This document shows, piece by piece, positions 9,179 through 16,678 of a DNA stretch of 64,000 bases; positions within the stretch are counted from its first letter, which is position 1, and every line of letters starts with the position of its first letter. Location: positions 1-64,000 of the forward strand of contig NZ_JRGL01000021.1 in assembly GCF_000764655.1 (NCBI RefSeq), in the 5' to 3' direction. Source of the stretch: Aeromonas aquatica. Its GTDB lineage: Bacteria; Pseudomonadota; Gammaproteobacteria; Enterobacterales; Aeromonadaceae. The position numbers and the translations under genes are program-made. The notes under the pieces were generated by a model. The model was given only the letters and a program-made list of their open reading frames with translations. It did no database searches and was not told where the DNA came from.

Positions 9179-10300
9179 ATGTTTTCCCGACGCCACGTAT
9201 TGAAACAGCTGGTCGCCCTCGGCGCCATTGCCGGGTTCGGCAGCCTGCCCGGTGCCCGCTCGGCCTTCGCCGCCGGCGAGACTAGTGCCGCCGGCTGCTA
9301 TCACATGCCGGAGGAGTCCTCGCCCCAGGCCCAGGTTTGGGTGGCTTTCGGCGCCAACAGCGATATCTGGGGTCGCAACTACAAGGACGTACAGGCCACC
9401 ATAGGTCGGCTGGTCAGGGCCATGACCCCTTACACCCAGGTGTGCGTGCTCTGCCACGAGGAGGAAGAAGATCTGGCGCGCCAGCTGTGCGGCGAGCACA
9501 ACACCCGCTTCATCCACGCCGAGCTGGATGACATCTGGCTGCGGGACACCGGCGGCGTCTTCGTGCAGGACGAGCAGGGCGCGCTCGGGCTGGTGGACTT
9601 CAACTTCAACGGTTGGGGCGACAAGCAGGAGCACAGCTATGACGCCAGGGTAGCCGCCCTGGTGGGCCGGCAGACGGATGCCCACTATTTGCAGAGCGAG
9701 CTGATCGGCGAGGGGGGCGGCATAGAGGTGGATGGCAACGGCACCGCCATCATGACAGAGAGCAGCTGGATCAACAGCAACCGCAACCCGGGCCTCACCA
9801 AGGCGCAGGTGGAGGCGGAGCTGAAAGCCAACCTGGGGCTGCGCAAGATCATCTGGCTGCCGGGGATCAAGGGCAAAGACATCACCGATGCCCACGTGGA
9901 CTTCTACGCCCGCTTCGTGCGCCCCGGGGTGGTGGTGATCAACATGGATAACGATCCCGACTCCTACGATTACAAGGTGACCCGCCAGCATCTGGCCATC
10001 TTGCAGCAGGCGACGGACGCCGATGGCAACAAGCTGGAGCTGCATCAGCTGCCGCCCCCGCTGGGCGGGCGAGACAACAAATTCAGTCGCAGCCCGGACT
10101 TTGCCGCCGGTTACATCAACTACCTGCCCATCAACGGTGCCGTCATCGCCCCCCAGTTTGGGGATGCCAAGGCCGACCGTCATTGCCGGGATCTGCTGGC
10201 CCGCCTCTATCCGGGTCGCAAGATAGTGCAGATCGACATAGATCCGGTGGCCGCCGGGGGCGGTGGTATCCACTGCATTACCCTGCATCAGCCTGCCTGA
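9179..10300 (+). CDS. Agmatine deiminase paralogue with Tat signal peptide (exported)
   Basis: The 373-residue protein has the same fold as the aguA product at 6954: ELDDIWLRDTGGVF, GEGGGIEVDGNG, DAHVDFYARF and the catalytic-cysteine motif GGGGIHCITL are all present. It starts MFSRRHVLK, close to the twin-arginine consensus, followed by a moderately hydrophobic stretch and an AxA-type cleavage site near residue 31 (RSAFA-AG). It should therefore be exported folded to the periplasm. It probably converts agmatine outside the cytoplasm. It is the last gene of the agmatine cluster, 17 bases after the polyamine-binding protein gene. Export is inferred from motif only. Confidence 0.88.
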   Translation: MFSRRHVLKQLVALGAIAGFGSLPGARSAFAAGETSAAGCYHMPEESSPQAQVWVAFGANSDIWGRNYKDVQATIGRLVRAMTPYTQVCVLCHEEEEDLARQLCGEHNTRFIHAELDDIWLRDTGGVFVQDEQGALGLVDFNFNGWGDKQEHSYDARVAALVGRQTDAHYLQSELIGEGGGIEVDGNGTAIMTESSWINSNRNPGLTKAQVEAELKANLGLRKIIWLPGIKGKDITDAHVDFYARFVRPGVVVINMDNDPDSYDYKVTRQHLAILQQATDADGNKLELHQLPPPLGGRDNKFSRSPDFAAGYINYLPINGAVIAPQFGDAKADRHCRDLLARLYPGRKIVQIDIDPVAAGGGGIHCITLHQPA

Positions 10301-10339
10301 TGTTCTGACAAGGTTGATTCTTGCAGCGTGAAATACCAT

Positions 10340-10361
10340 ATGGGGCGCCTCGGCGCCCCAT
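10340..10361. terminator. Inverted repeat between convergent genes
   Basis: A perfect 10-bp stem (ATGGGGCGCC with GGCGCCCCAT) with a two-base centre lies between the agmatine deiminase and SDR genes. It has no T tract on either side, so its action as a terminator is uncertain. Confidence 0.45.
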
Positions 10362-10390
10362 GTCATTGCTGTCGTCCGATGGCGCCTTGG

Positions 10391-11095
10391 TCAGATCCCC
10401 GTCATGCCGATCTCGTCGAGCTGAACGTGGGCGGGCTGGCGCAGGGTGTAGAGCACGGCCTCGGCCAGATCCTCTACCTGCAACCAGCCTGGCTTGCGCT
10501 CAGCGGCGCAGGCCGGGGGCGGCACCTGTACCAGACCGGGGCAGAGGGTATGCACCCGGATGCCCTGATGTTGCACCTCTTCGCGCAGCGCCTTGGCGAA
10601 GCCCAGCACGGCAAACTTGGCGGCGCAGTAGACATTGGCCCTGGCATAGCCGTTCTTGGCGGCCTGAGAGGCGATGTTGATGATGGTGCCATGACGCCGG
10701 GCCAGCATGTCCGGCAGGCAGGCCTGAGTCAGCAGGAAGGTCCCCTTGGCGCAGGTATCCATGACCCTGTCCCACTCGGATTCCGGCAGATCCTGCACCA
10801 GATAGTCGCTGCCGACCCCGCTGTTGTTGATCAGCAGATCGATGGGACCGAGCAGGGCGCTGGCCTGGGCATGCTGGGCGCGCACCTGGGCGCCGTCGCA
10901 CACATCCAGCACCAGGGGCAGCACTCTCACCCCGTATTGAGCGCGAAGGCGATCGGCCTCTTGCTCCAGCAGGGACTGGCGGCGGGAGGCCAGGACCAGC
11001 TCCACTCCCTGACTGGCCAGTGCCTCGGCGATGGCCAGCCCTATGCCGCTGGCGCCGCCGGTGATCAGGGCGCGGGTTGCTCTCAGTTCGTTCAT
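10391..11095 (-). CDS. Short-chain dehydrogenase/reductase (SDR family)
   Basis: This is an NAD(P)-dependent oxidoreductase of unknown substrate. The start at 11095 is chosen because AGGAGG lies just upstream and MNELRATRALITGG begins a classical Rossmann fold. The cofactor loop is TGGASGIG (residues about 12-19), NNSG lies near 85, and the catalytic Ser-Tyr-Lys set reads NIASQAAKNGYARANVYCAAK, with Tyr-Cys-Ala-Ala-Lys as the YxxxK motif. The 234-residue length is normal. Two operator-like dyads lie upstream at 11173-11216. The gene is convergent with the agmatine cluster and probably unrelated to it. Confidence 0.88.
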   Translation of the reverse strand: MNELRATRALITGGASGIGLAIAEALASQGVELVLASRRQSLLEQEADRLRAQYGVRVLPLVLDVCDGAQVRAQHAQASALLGPIDLLINNSGVGSDYLVQDLPESEWDRVMDTCAKGTFLLTQACLPDMLARRHGTIINIASQAAKNGYARANVYCAAKFAVLGFAKALREEVQHQGIRVHTLCPGLVQVPPPACAAERKPGWLQVEDLAEAVLYTLRQPAHVQLDEIGMTGI

Positions 11096-11172
11096 CTTGT
11101 GTTCCTCCTGAATGATGGAGGCATTGTGGCGGGGGGCGACCGGGGAGGGTAGAGGGGAGGCGGCGTTGGCTC

Positions 11173-11216
11173 GAACCTTGGTTCGGATTTGGGCCAAGGA
11201 GTTCGAACTTTGGTTC
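11173..11216. promoter_or_regulatory. Paired GAAC-GGTTC dyads upstream of the SDR gene
   Basis: GAACCTTGGTTC (11173-11184) and GAACTTTGGTTC (11205-11216) are near-identical dyads with centres 32 bp apart, about three helical turns. They lie 78-121 bp upstream of the SDR start. This layout suggests cooperative binding by a dimeric regulator, which cannot be identified here. Confidence 0.45.
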
Positions 11217-11262
11217 TAGGACGGCGTTGAACCCTTCAGGCTCGGGGCATCAAGCTGGGGTA

Positions 11263-11292
11263 GAAAACGAGACGCCGCCCAGGGGCGGCGTC
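11263..11292 (-). terminator. Terminator of the AI-2E transporter transcript
   Basis: A 9-bp stem (GACGCCGCC with GGCGGCGTC) is followed, reading the minus strand, by a TTTT run. It lies directly after the stop codon at 11298. Confidence 0.75.
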
Positions 11293-11297
11293 TTGCA

Positions 11298-12389
11298 TCA
11301 GGGCATCGGTTTGTCCTGAGGCGGGGCGAGCGTCGGCTCGGTAGCCGGGTGTTCGTCCTCCTTGATCCAGGCCTCCAGCAGGGTGTAAGCCACCGCCAGC
11401 ACCACCGGGCCGATGAAGAGACCTATGATGCCCATGGCCAGTAGGCCGCCGATGACCCCGACCAGGATCAGGATCAGCGGCAGATCGGCCCCGCGCTTGA
11501 TAAGGAAGGGGCGCAGGAAGTTGTCCATGGTGCCTGCCAGCATGGACCACACCAGCAGGAAGGTGCCCCAGGTGGTGTCGCCGCTCCAGTAGAGATAGCC
11601 GACGCTGGCCAGCAGCACCGGGAAGGGGCCTATCTGGGCGACGATCAGCAGGAACATCAGCACTACCAGAATCATGGTGTAGGGAATGCCGGCAATCAAC
11701 AGGCCGAGCCCGGCCACCGAGGATTGCACTAGCGCCGTGACCACCACCCCCATGGCGACGGCCCGGATGGCCTGGGAGGCCAGCACGACGGCGTTGTCAC
11801 CGCGCTGGCCCGCCAGCCGGTGGGCGAAGCGACGAATGCCGTCGGCCGCCTTCTCCCCGGAGTGGTAGAGCAGGCCGCAGATGGCCACCGTCAGCAGGAA
11901 GTGGACCAGCAACAGGCCGAGATTGCCGGCCTGGGAGGCGAGCCAGCGTGCGGTCTGGCCGAAATAGGGGGTCAGCTTGGTGAACAGCACCTGACCGCCG
12001 CTCGCCAGGATCTGTTGCCAGAACTCATACAGCTTGCCGCCGACCAGCGGGAACTGTTGCAACCAGAGCAGCGCGGGGGGTGGGGAATGGCTGATGCGGG
12101 TGCCAAGCTCGATCAGCATGGGGGCCTTCTCCGCCACGTTGGCCAGCGCCATGAACAGCGGGATAACGAACATCAGCAGCAGTATGCCGCTCATCAGCAG
12201 GGCGGCCAGGGCCCGTTTGCCCCACAGCAGGCGCTGGGCCATCTGCATCAGCGGCCAGGTGGCGATGGTGATCATGGTGGCCCACACCAGGGCGGGCAGG
12301 AAGGGGCGCAGCACCATGAAGCACGAGATGATGAGCAGACTGAGGAACAGCACCCCCAGGGTTATCTTGGCCAAATCCACTTTTTTCAT
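11298..12389 (-). CDS. AI-2E family membrane transporter (YdiK-like)
   Basis: This 363-residue inner-membrane protein has about eight hydrophobic segments: two N-terminal pairs, a central soluble region, and the conserved C-terminal block with LIVAQIGPFPVLLASVGYLYWSG and DNFLRPFLIKRGADLPLILILVGVIGG. Family members export autoinducer-2 (TqsA), work as sodium/proton antiporters or have no known cargo; the sequence looks closest to YdiK. The start MKKVDLAKITLG at 12389 is preceded by AAAGGGA. The gene lies 16 bases after the Nudix-PAP2 gene and is likely co-transcribed with it. Confidence 0.85.
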   Translation of the reverse strand: MKKVDLAKITLGVLFLSLLIISCFMVLRPFLPALVWATMITIATWPLMQMAQRLLWGKRALAALLMSGILLLMFVIPLFMALANVAEKAPMLIELGTRISHSPPPALLWLQQFPLVGGKLYEFWQQILASGGQVLFTKLTPYFGQTARWLASQAGNLGLLLVHFLLTVAICGLLYHSGEKAADGIRRFAHRLAGQRGDNAVVLASQAIRAVAMGVVVTALVQSSVAGLGLLIAGIPYTMILVVLMFLLIVAQIGPFPVLLASVGYLYWSGDTTWGTFLLVWSMLAGTMDNFLRPFLIKRGADLPLILILVGVIGGLLAMGIIGLFIGPVVLAVAYTLLEAWIKEDEHPATEPTLAPPQDKPMP

Positions 12390-12405
12390 AGGTATTGCAT
12401 TCCCT

Positions 12406-13794
12406 TTAACGAGGGGTTGGGCCCCGGTGTGCGGAGCCGGGGTTGATGAGATCAAGGGACCACCAGAGGCCGGCGCTCAGCCAGAGCCCCAGGCTGCCGA
12501 CCAGCAATCCCTGCCCCGCCAGGATCAGCAGGGAGCTGCTGGTGAGCATGGGCAGGGCGAGCAGCAGGCCGCCGACACCCAGGCACCCTATCAGCGCCAG
12601 CAGGACGCAACGGATGGCGGGCACAGGGTGTCGTTCGAGTGGGAACAGAGTACCCGATACCAGCCCCAGGGTGAACATGGCCAGCGCCCCCAGGGCGCTG
12701 GATTGGGTGAATCCGGCCCCCAGCAGGCTGGCGAGGATCAGGCCCCACCAGGCGAGCCGGCTGTTCGCCAGGGTGCAGAGCGGCGAGCGCAGGGTCAGCA
12801 AGAGGGCGCCGAGGCCCAGGCCAACCACTACATCCGAGATGAAGTGCACCCCGAGCCAGACCCGGGCCAGGCCGGCCAGGGCCGCCAGCAACAGGGCGAG
12901 CAGGATGCCTTGCCAGGCCCTGAGCCCCGGCAGCCAGCCCAGCAGCAGGCCCCAGAACAGCAGGGTGGAGGCGGTGTGGCCGCTCGGCATGCCGAAGCCC
13001 TGAGCGCTTCGCTGCGCCAGCGCAGGATCCAGGTGGAATGGCCTGGGCCAGCCGATCCCCTCCTTGAGCAGCTGCACCAGCAGGGTGAGCAGCACCATGG
13101 CAAACAGCAGCCGGTAGAACCTCGGCCAACCGAGCAGGGGCAAGAGCAGCAGGGCCAGCCCAAGCTGGACCGGGGCGCTGCCGAGCAGGTTGCCGGCCAG
13201 GGGCCAGCGGGCGTGCGGGCCAAGCCAGCCTTGCAGGCGCTGGATCAGCGGCAGCTCGGCCCGGTGCAGGGCGCTGCTGGCTCCGGCGTCGGTGGCGCTG
13301 AAGTCGGCCTGCCACTGCACCGGACTCTCGGGCACCTCTGCGAGCCTGGGGCCGAGCCAGTCGAGCTGCGCCGGGAAGCGACGCTGGTTGTCTGGCAGCC
13401 GGGCCGGTTCGATCAGCCTGGCATTCTGGATCTCGCCGCCGAGGTTGGGGGCCTGCAGTATTGAGACGAAGCCCGTGCCGATCTGAGCCTGGATGGGATC
13501 CTGGGTCTGGCAGGCGAATAGTTGGGCCCGCTGCCAGCGCCCGAGATCGGCGGTGATGCGGCCGTGCAGCCCTGTCTCCTCGAACAATTCCCGCAGGGCC
13601 GCCTGCTCGGGGGTCTCCCCAGCATCTATATAGCCGCCGCTCAGGCTGTAGCGCCCGGAGATCCTGTCTTGCACCAGCAACAACTGTTGCTGGTGGCGGA
13701 TCACGCAGGCGGCCGCACTGGGGGCCGTTTGGGCGGCCTGGACGGCGAGCAGCGGCGACAGCAGCAGCAACAGGAAAAAAAAGGCGCGGATCAT
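12406..13794 (-). CDS. Exported Nudix hydrolase fused to PAP2 membrane phosphatase
   Basis: The 462-residue protein joins two hydrolases. Residues 1-20 are a signal peptide or anchor. Residues about 25-160 form a Nudix domain with a complete box (Gly54 to Leu76: G-x5-E-x7-RE-L-F-EE-T-G-L). Residues about 215-360 form a PAP2 domain with all three phosphatase motifs: KEGIGWPRP, MPSGHT and ARVWLGVHFISD. Several membrane segments follow to the C-terminus. An export signal before a Nudix domain implies action on a diphosphate substrate at the periplasmic face, with the PAP2 part removing the remaining phosphate. Undecaprenyl diphosphate or a lipid diphosphate is possible, but the substrate is unknown. 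Confidence 0.88.
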   Translation of the reverse strand: MIRAFFFLLLLLSPLLAVQAAQTAPSAAACVIRHQQQLLLVQDRISGRYSLSGGYIDAGETPEQAALRELFEETGLHGRITADLGRWQRAQLFACQTQDPIQAQIGTGFVSILQAPNLGGEIQNARLIEPARLPDNQRRFPAQLDWLGPRLAEVPESPVQWQADFSATDAGASSALHRAELPLIQRLQGWLGPHARWPLAGNLLGSAPVQLGLALLLLPLLGWPRFYRLLFAMVLLTLLVQLLKEGIGWPRPFHLDPALAQRSAQGFGMPSGHTASTLLFWGLLLGWLPGLRAWQGILLALLLAALAGLARVWLGVHFISDVVVGLGLGALLLTLRSPLCTLANSRLAWWGLILASLLGAGFTQSSALGALAMFTLGLVSGTLFPLERHPVPAIRCVLLALIGCLGVGGLLLALPMLTSSSLLILAGQGLLVGSLGLWLSAGLWWSLDLINPGSAHRGPTPR

Positions 13795-13988
13795 GGCGGG
13801 TCCATGGGGTTGACGACTGGGGCAAGGGTCACAGAAATCAGATACTTGGGCAATGAATTCCTGATGAAATCCCGGCCGAAGCGGCGCAGTTCGGGCCCAA
13901 ATCGAGCCACAAGGATTGCCGTCGGCCGAGGCAGTCCCTACTATTGGCGGCTATTGTTCTTCTCATTCAACACTGCTTGGGGCCTTCC

Positions 13989-14366
13989 ATGCGACAGATT
14001 GGTTTTTTCTTGGGGATAGGCATTGGCGTCATCCTGATACTCTTTGGCAGCATCGTCATCTTTCAGGCCTTGCCCGCCGCACTGGACGTGCTGGAGATGC
14101 CGAGCCGCATCCCCTTCGTGCGTGAGGTTTACACCTGGCTGATGACCAGCGCCAGCGGCCTCACCAACCAGCTCGAGCAGAATTTCCTGGAGGCATTCCA
14201 GACGGTGCTCAAGCTGATACTGCTGATCACCTTCCTGTGGGTCTGCGTCAAGCTGGTCAACATGGGGGTGTTGATCATCCGGGCCGGCGTCGACCTCATT
14301 CGCACCGCCATCGAGCACAGCGAAGGGGCCGAGACCAAGCAGGTCGAGCAGGATCGCCATCTTTAA
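13989..14366 (+). CDS. Small membrane protein of unknown function
   Basis: This 125-residue protein has two predicted membrane segments (about residues 4-26, and about 75-100 with LKLILLITFLWVCVKLVNMGVLII) joined by a polar region. The start MRQIGFFLG at 13989 is chosen because it begins directly with the first hydrophobic segment, although the ribosome site is weak. I do not recognise the family. The C-terminus is charged. It is followed by a bidirectional terminator shared with the repeat lipoprotein gene. Confidence 0.6.
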   Translation: MRQIGFFLGIGIGVILILFGSIVIFQALPAALDVLEMPSRIPFVREVYTWLMTSASGLTNQLEQNFLEAFQTVLKLILLITFLWVCVKLVNMGVLIIRAGVDLIRTAIEHSEGAETKQVEQDRHL

Positions 14367-14392
14367 GGATCCACTGCCTATACGCAGATAAA

Positions 14393-14423
14393 CAACAGGC
14401 CACCCCAGGGTGGCCTGTTTTCA
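14393..14423. terminator. Bidirectional terminator
   Basis: AACAGGCCACC and GGTGGCCTGTT form an 11-bp stem around a four-base loop, with T residues on both strands. It separates the convergent small membrane protein and repeat lipoprotein genes. Confidence 0.85.
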
Positions 14424-14445
14424 TGGTGGGATATTCCACCAGAAA

Positions 14446-15690
14446 TCAGTTCAGCAGTTTCTCGAGCTCTGCCTCGGCGTCTGCCCTGGCCTGGTCGCCC
14501 GGCTCTGCGGCCTTGACGGTATCGGCCAGGGCCTTGCTGGCTTGCTGCTGCACGGTGGCGGTAGCGTTGCTGACCGCCTGCTTGGCAGTGTCGGCGACGG
14601 CCTTGCTGGCCTGCTGCTGCGCCGTGGTGGTGGCATTGTCGGCCGCCTGCTTGGCGGGTTCGGTCACGGCCTTGCCGGCCTGTTGCTGCGCAGTGGAGGT
14701 AGCGTTGCTGACCGCCTGCTTGGCGGGTTCGGCCACGGCTTTGGCCGCCTGCTGCTGGGTGCTGGCGGCGGAGCTGCTAACGGCTTGCTTGGTGGTGTCG
14801 GCCATGGCTTTGGTCGTTTGCTGCTGCACCGTGGCGGTGGTGTCGCTGACCGCCGGTTTGGTTGTGTCGGCGACGGCCTTGCTGGCCTGCTGCTGCACAG
14901 TGGTGGTGGTGTTGCCGACCGCCTGCCTGGCGGTGTCGGCCACTGTCTTGGTCGCTTGCTGTTGGGTACTGGCAACGGCACTGCTCACCGCCAGCTTGGC
15001 GGAATCCGTCACGGCCTGGTTGGCCTGCTGCAGGGTGCCGGTGGCGCTCTTGCTCACTTGCTGCTGCACCGCGCCGGTGGCGCTGCCGACCGCTTGCCTG
15101 GCGGAGCCCGTTATCGCCTGGGCTGCGCTCTGCTGCAGGTTACCCATCATGTTGCCGAGCAGGGAACCTCCGGATCCTGTCATGGCCTGGCCGACGCCGT
15201 TGAGGGCGGTGGCCGTGGTGTCACTCTGGCTCTGCCAATCCTGCATGGCGCTCGGCCAGCTCGGGGTGGCCGCCGTCAGGTTCTCACCAAACACCTGGGT
15301 GGCGCCATCCTTCTTCTGCAGCATGACGGAGAGCTGGTTGGTCTCGGCGTTCCACACCATGCCCGCCTGCTTGGCGGCATCCGGCACCGGGGCGTAGCGA
15401 GAGACCACGTAGAACAGTGGCCCCTCCTGCTGCAACTCGTTGGCGGTCTTGAGCAGCTGCATGGTGCTGTCGTAATTGGGTCCCAGCATGGCGGTCATCC
15501 GATCCTTGATGATCGGCTGCTCGAACAGGTTGGCTTCGTTCGGATCGAAACCGACCAGGGGCTTGAGCAGTGCCCACATCAGCTGGCTGGTGGGGCTCAT
15601 CAGCAGCAGGGGGGCAACGCAGGCGGACAACATCAGGCTCAGGCAGGCAGCCTTGAGCAACGGCATGATACGCATCGACGACATATCCAA
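14446..15690 (-). CDS. Lipoprotein with nine 23-residue helical repeats
   Basis: The 414-residue protein begins with a lipoprotein signal whose lipobox is LSAC (Cys24), so it should be lipid-anchored, probably in the outer membrane. Residues 25-169 form a globular domain I do not recognise (FDPNEANLFEQPIIKDRM, FYVVSRYAPVPDAAKQ). Residues 170-387 are nine tandem 23-residue units of the type VADTAKQAVSNATATVQQQ-xxKA. One extra 11-residue half-unit (ATGTLQQANQA, 216-226) interrupts the array. The units are rich in Ala, Thr and Gln and lack Pro or aromatics, which suggests a long amphipathic helix like LEA or apolipoprotein repeats. A charged tail ends the protein. Function unknown. Confidence 0.75.
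   Translation of the reverse strand: MDMSSMRIMPLLKAACLSLMLSACVAPLLLMSPTSQLMWALLKPLVGFDPNEANLFEQPIIKDRMTAMLGPNYDSTMQLLKTANELQQEGPLFYVVSRYAPVPDAAKQAGMVWNAETNQLSVMLQKKDGATQVFGENLTAATPSWPSAMQDWQSQSDTTATALNGVGQAMTGSGGSLLGNMMGNLQQSAAQAITGSARQAVGSATGAVQQQVSKSATGTLQQANQAVTDSAKLAVSSAVASTQQQATKTVADTARQAVGNTTTTVQQQASKAVADTTKPAVSDTTATVQQQTTKAMADTTKQAVSSSAASTQQQAAKAVAEPAKQAVSNATSTAQQQAGKAVTEPAKQAADNATTTAQQQASKAVADTAKQAVSNATATVQQQASKALADTVKAAEPGDQARADAEAELEKLLN
14530..15183 (-). repeat. 69-bp in-frame tandem repeat array inside the lipoprotein gene
   Basis: Nine 69-bp units run in frame (for example CCTTGCTGG recurs at 14532 and 14601 on the plus strand). The seven C-terminal units are well conserved; the two N-terminal ones are degenerate and one is followed by a 33-bp half unit. 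The even period and sequence similarity make this region prone to copy-number change between strains. It also creates long spurious open frames on the opposite strand. Confidence 0.9.
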
Positions 15691-15898
15691 GTAATTATTT
15701 GATTAATATGGGGTTATGCTGTCATGTCCCGACAACATCACCTGAACTGGGCCGCCCCTTCCACCATGGAAGCGACGGGCGCAGGCAGGCTACCATATTG
15801 CTTCCGGAATGCCAGACGGGCCGACATTTATTGGTCAAGTCGGCGACCCGGATGGTCGCCTTGGGAGATCAGGCTTCCGTTGTCACAGGTGTTTTCCC

Positions 15899-16210
15899 AT
15901 GATCCGATCCTTGTTCTGTCTGCTTGCCCTGAGTGCTCTAACCCCCGCCCTTGCCGCCCCCAATACCCTGACCCATTCGGTGGGCACGGATCTGGTGCTG
16001 CCCCTCGGCTCACTGCCCGAGCGGGTCTGCTGGTATCAGGATCAGAAATACTTCCAGGGCGCCCGCATCCAGCAGGGGGATGTCTGGCTGGAGTGTGGTC
16101 CCCAGCACGTGCTGGAGAGCAAGGGCCCCCTGGCCTGGCACGAGCCTCAGCTGCGCCGGCCCGCCGCCGAAGAGAGTGGCAACCGGGAGACGATCAGGGC
16201 GGGTCAGTGA
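15899..16210 (+). CDS. Small exported protein, DUF1496-like (YnjH-like)
   Basis: The 103-residue product starts with a signal peptide (MIRSLFCLLALSALTPALA) and has a mature core LPERVCWYQDQKYFQGARIQQGDVWLEC. The CWYQ-D-x-Y-x-x-GA spacing with two cysteines resembles the DUF1496 family that includes E. coli YnjH, of unknown function. The cysteines probably form a disulfide in the periplasm. The ATG at 15899 starts exactly at the signal peptide, so the longer upstream frame is rejected. It is followed by a small basic protein gene. Confidence 0.6.
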   Translation: MIRSLFCLLALSALTPALAAPNTLTHSVGTDLVLPLGSLPERVCWYQDQKYFQGARIQQGDVWLECGPQHVLESKGPLAWHEPQLRRPAAEESGNRETIRAGQ

Positions 16211-16294
16211 GCCTTTTCTTGATCCAGCTACAGACATGGGCGTGACCTCTGTCGCATAATGCGGCTCTTTCTTCTCTTGGGTGGGATCTAAGCA

Positions 16295-16402
16295 ATGGCT
16301 CGTCGCTCTTCCAATATGCAACGTCGTCGTAGTAGCTGGTGGTACAAACGCCTATTGGTACGTGAGCGGGCAGAGCGCGAAGCGCGTTCCGTTCGGGATT
16401 AA
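16295..16402 (+). CDS. 35-residue arginine-rich small protein
   Basis: The short frame encodes MARRSSNMQRRRSSWWYKR followed by LLVRERAEREARSVRD. Arginine is by far the commonest residue, suggesting nucleic-acid, ribosome or membrane binding. A CATAAT -10-like hexamer lies at 16254-16259, and a strong terminator starts 12 bases after the stop, so the gene forms a compact unit of its own. A frame-broken tandem copy follows at 16465-16625. I do not recognise the family. The alternative is a small RNA whose sequence happens to be open. Confidence 0.55.
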   Translation: MARRSSNMQRRRSSWWYKRLLVRERAEREARSVRD

Positions 16403-16413
16403 TGATTAATTGG

Positions 16414-16441
16414 AAAACGGGGCCTTAGGGTCCCGTTTTTA
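16414..16441 (+). terminator. Terminator of the small arginine-rich gene
   Basis: AAAACGGG and CCCGTTTT form an 8-bp stem around a G/C-containing loop, followed by T residues. A mutated version of the same hairpin recurs at the end of the decayed copy (16590-16616). Confidence 0.8.
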
Positions 16442-16464
16442 TATCTTGTCCGTGGGTGGCAGGA

Positions 16465-16625
16465 GTTCGTCGCTCTTCCACTCCTTGTTGATATCCAACG
16501 TCGTCGCAGTGCTGGTGGTACAAACGCCTATTGGTACGGGAGCGGGCAGAGTGCGAGGGCGCTGTGTTTGGAATTGATGATTAATTGGAAAACGGGGCCT
16601 TAGGGGCCCGATTTTATATTTCGTT
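16465..16625 (+). pseudogene. Decayed tandem copy of the 35-residue gene and its terminator
   Basis: The segment matches 16298-16446 with an offset of 167 bases at the left end and 175-176 bases further on. CGTCGCTCTTCCA, a 25-base block around GGTGGTACAAACGCC and GATTAATTGGAAAACGGGG are shared. It has lost the ATG, gained about 9 bases, and runs into TGA in the original frame after 8 codons. The terminator stem is also mismatched. It is therefore a non-coding relic of a local duplication. Confidence 0.8.
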
Positions 16626-16632
16626 TAGAGCG

Positions 16633-16661
16633 TAAAAAGGAGGCCGATTGGCCTACTTTTT
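16633..16661. terminator. Terminator downstream of catalase
   Basis: An A-run, a GGCC/GGCC stem and a T-run (positions 16633-16661) form a symmetric hairpin that can terminate transcripts from either side. It lies 18 bases after the catalase stop. Confidence 0.75.
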
Positions 16662-16678
16662 TATTGTCTGTCAGAGGG

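Noticed and set aside
12034..13464. A 476-codon plus-strand frame opposite the AI-2E and Nudix-PAP2 genes
   Set aside because: It runs across two real minus-strand genes and has an extreme Gln/Pro/Gly composition typical of shadow frames.
14530..15183. Regular repeats that might suggest a CRISPR array
   Set aside because: The period is 69 bp with no distinct repeat/spacer structure, the repeats are in frame within a gene, and no cas genes are present.
14410..15702. Long plus-strand open frame of 430 codons opposite the repeat lipoprotein
   Set aside because: It is the antisense of the 69-bp repeats and has no signal, ribosome site or family resemblance. The minus-strand frame has a lipobox and a sensible repeat composition.
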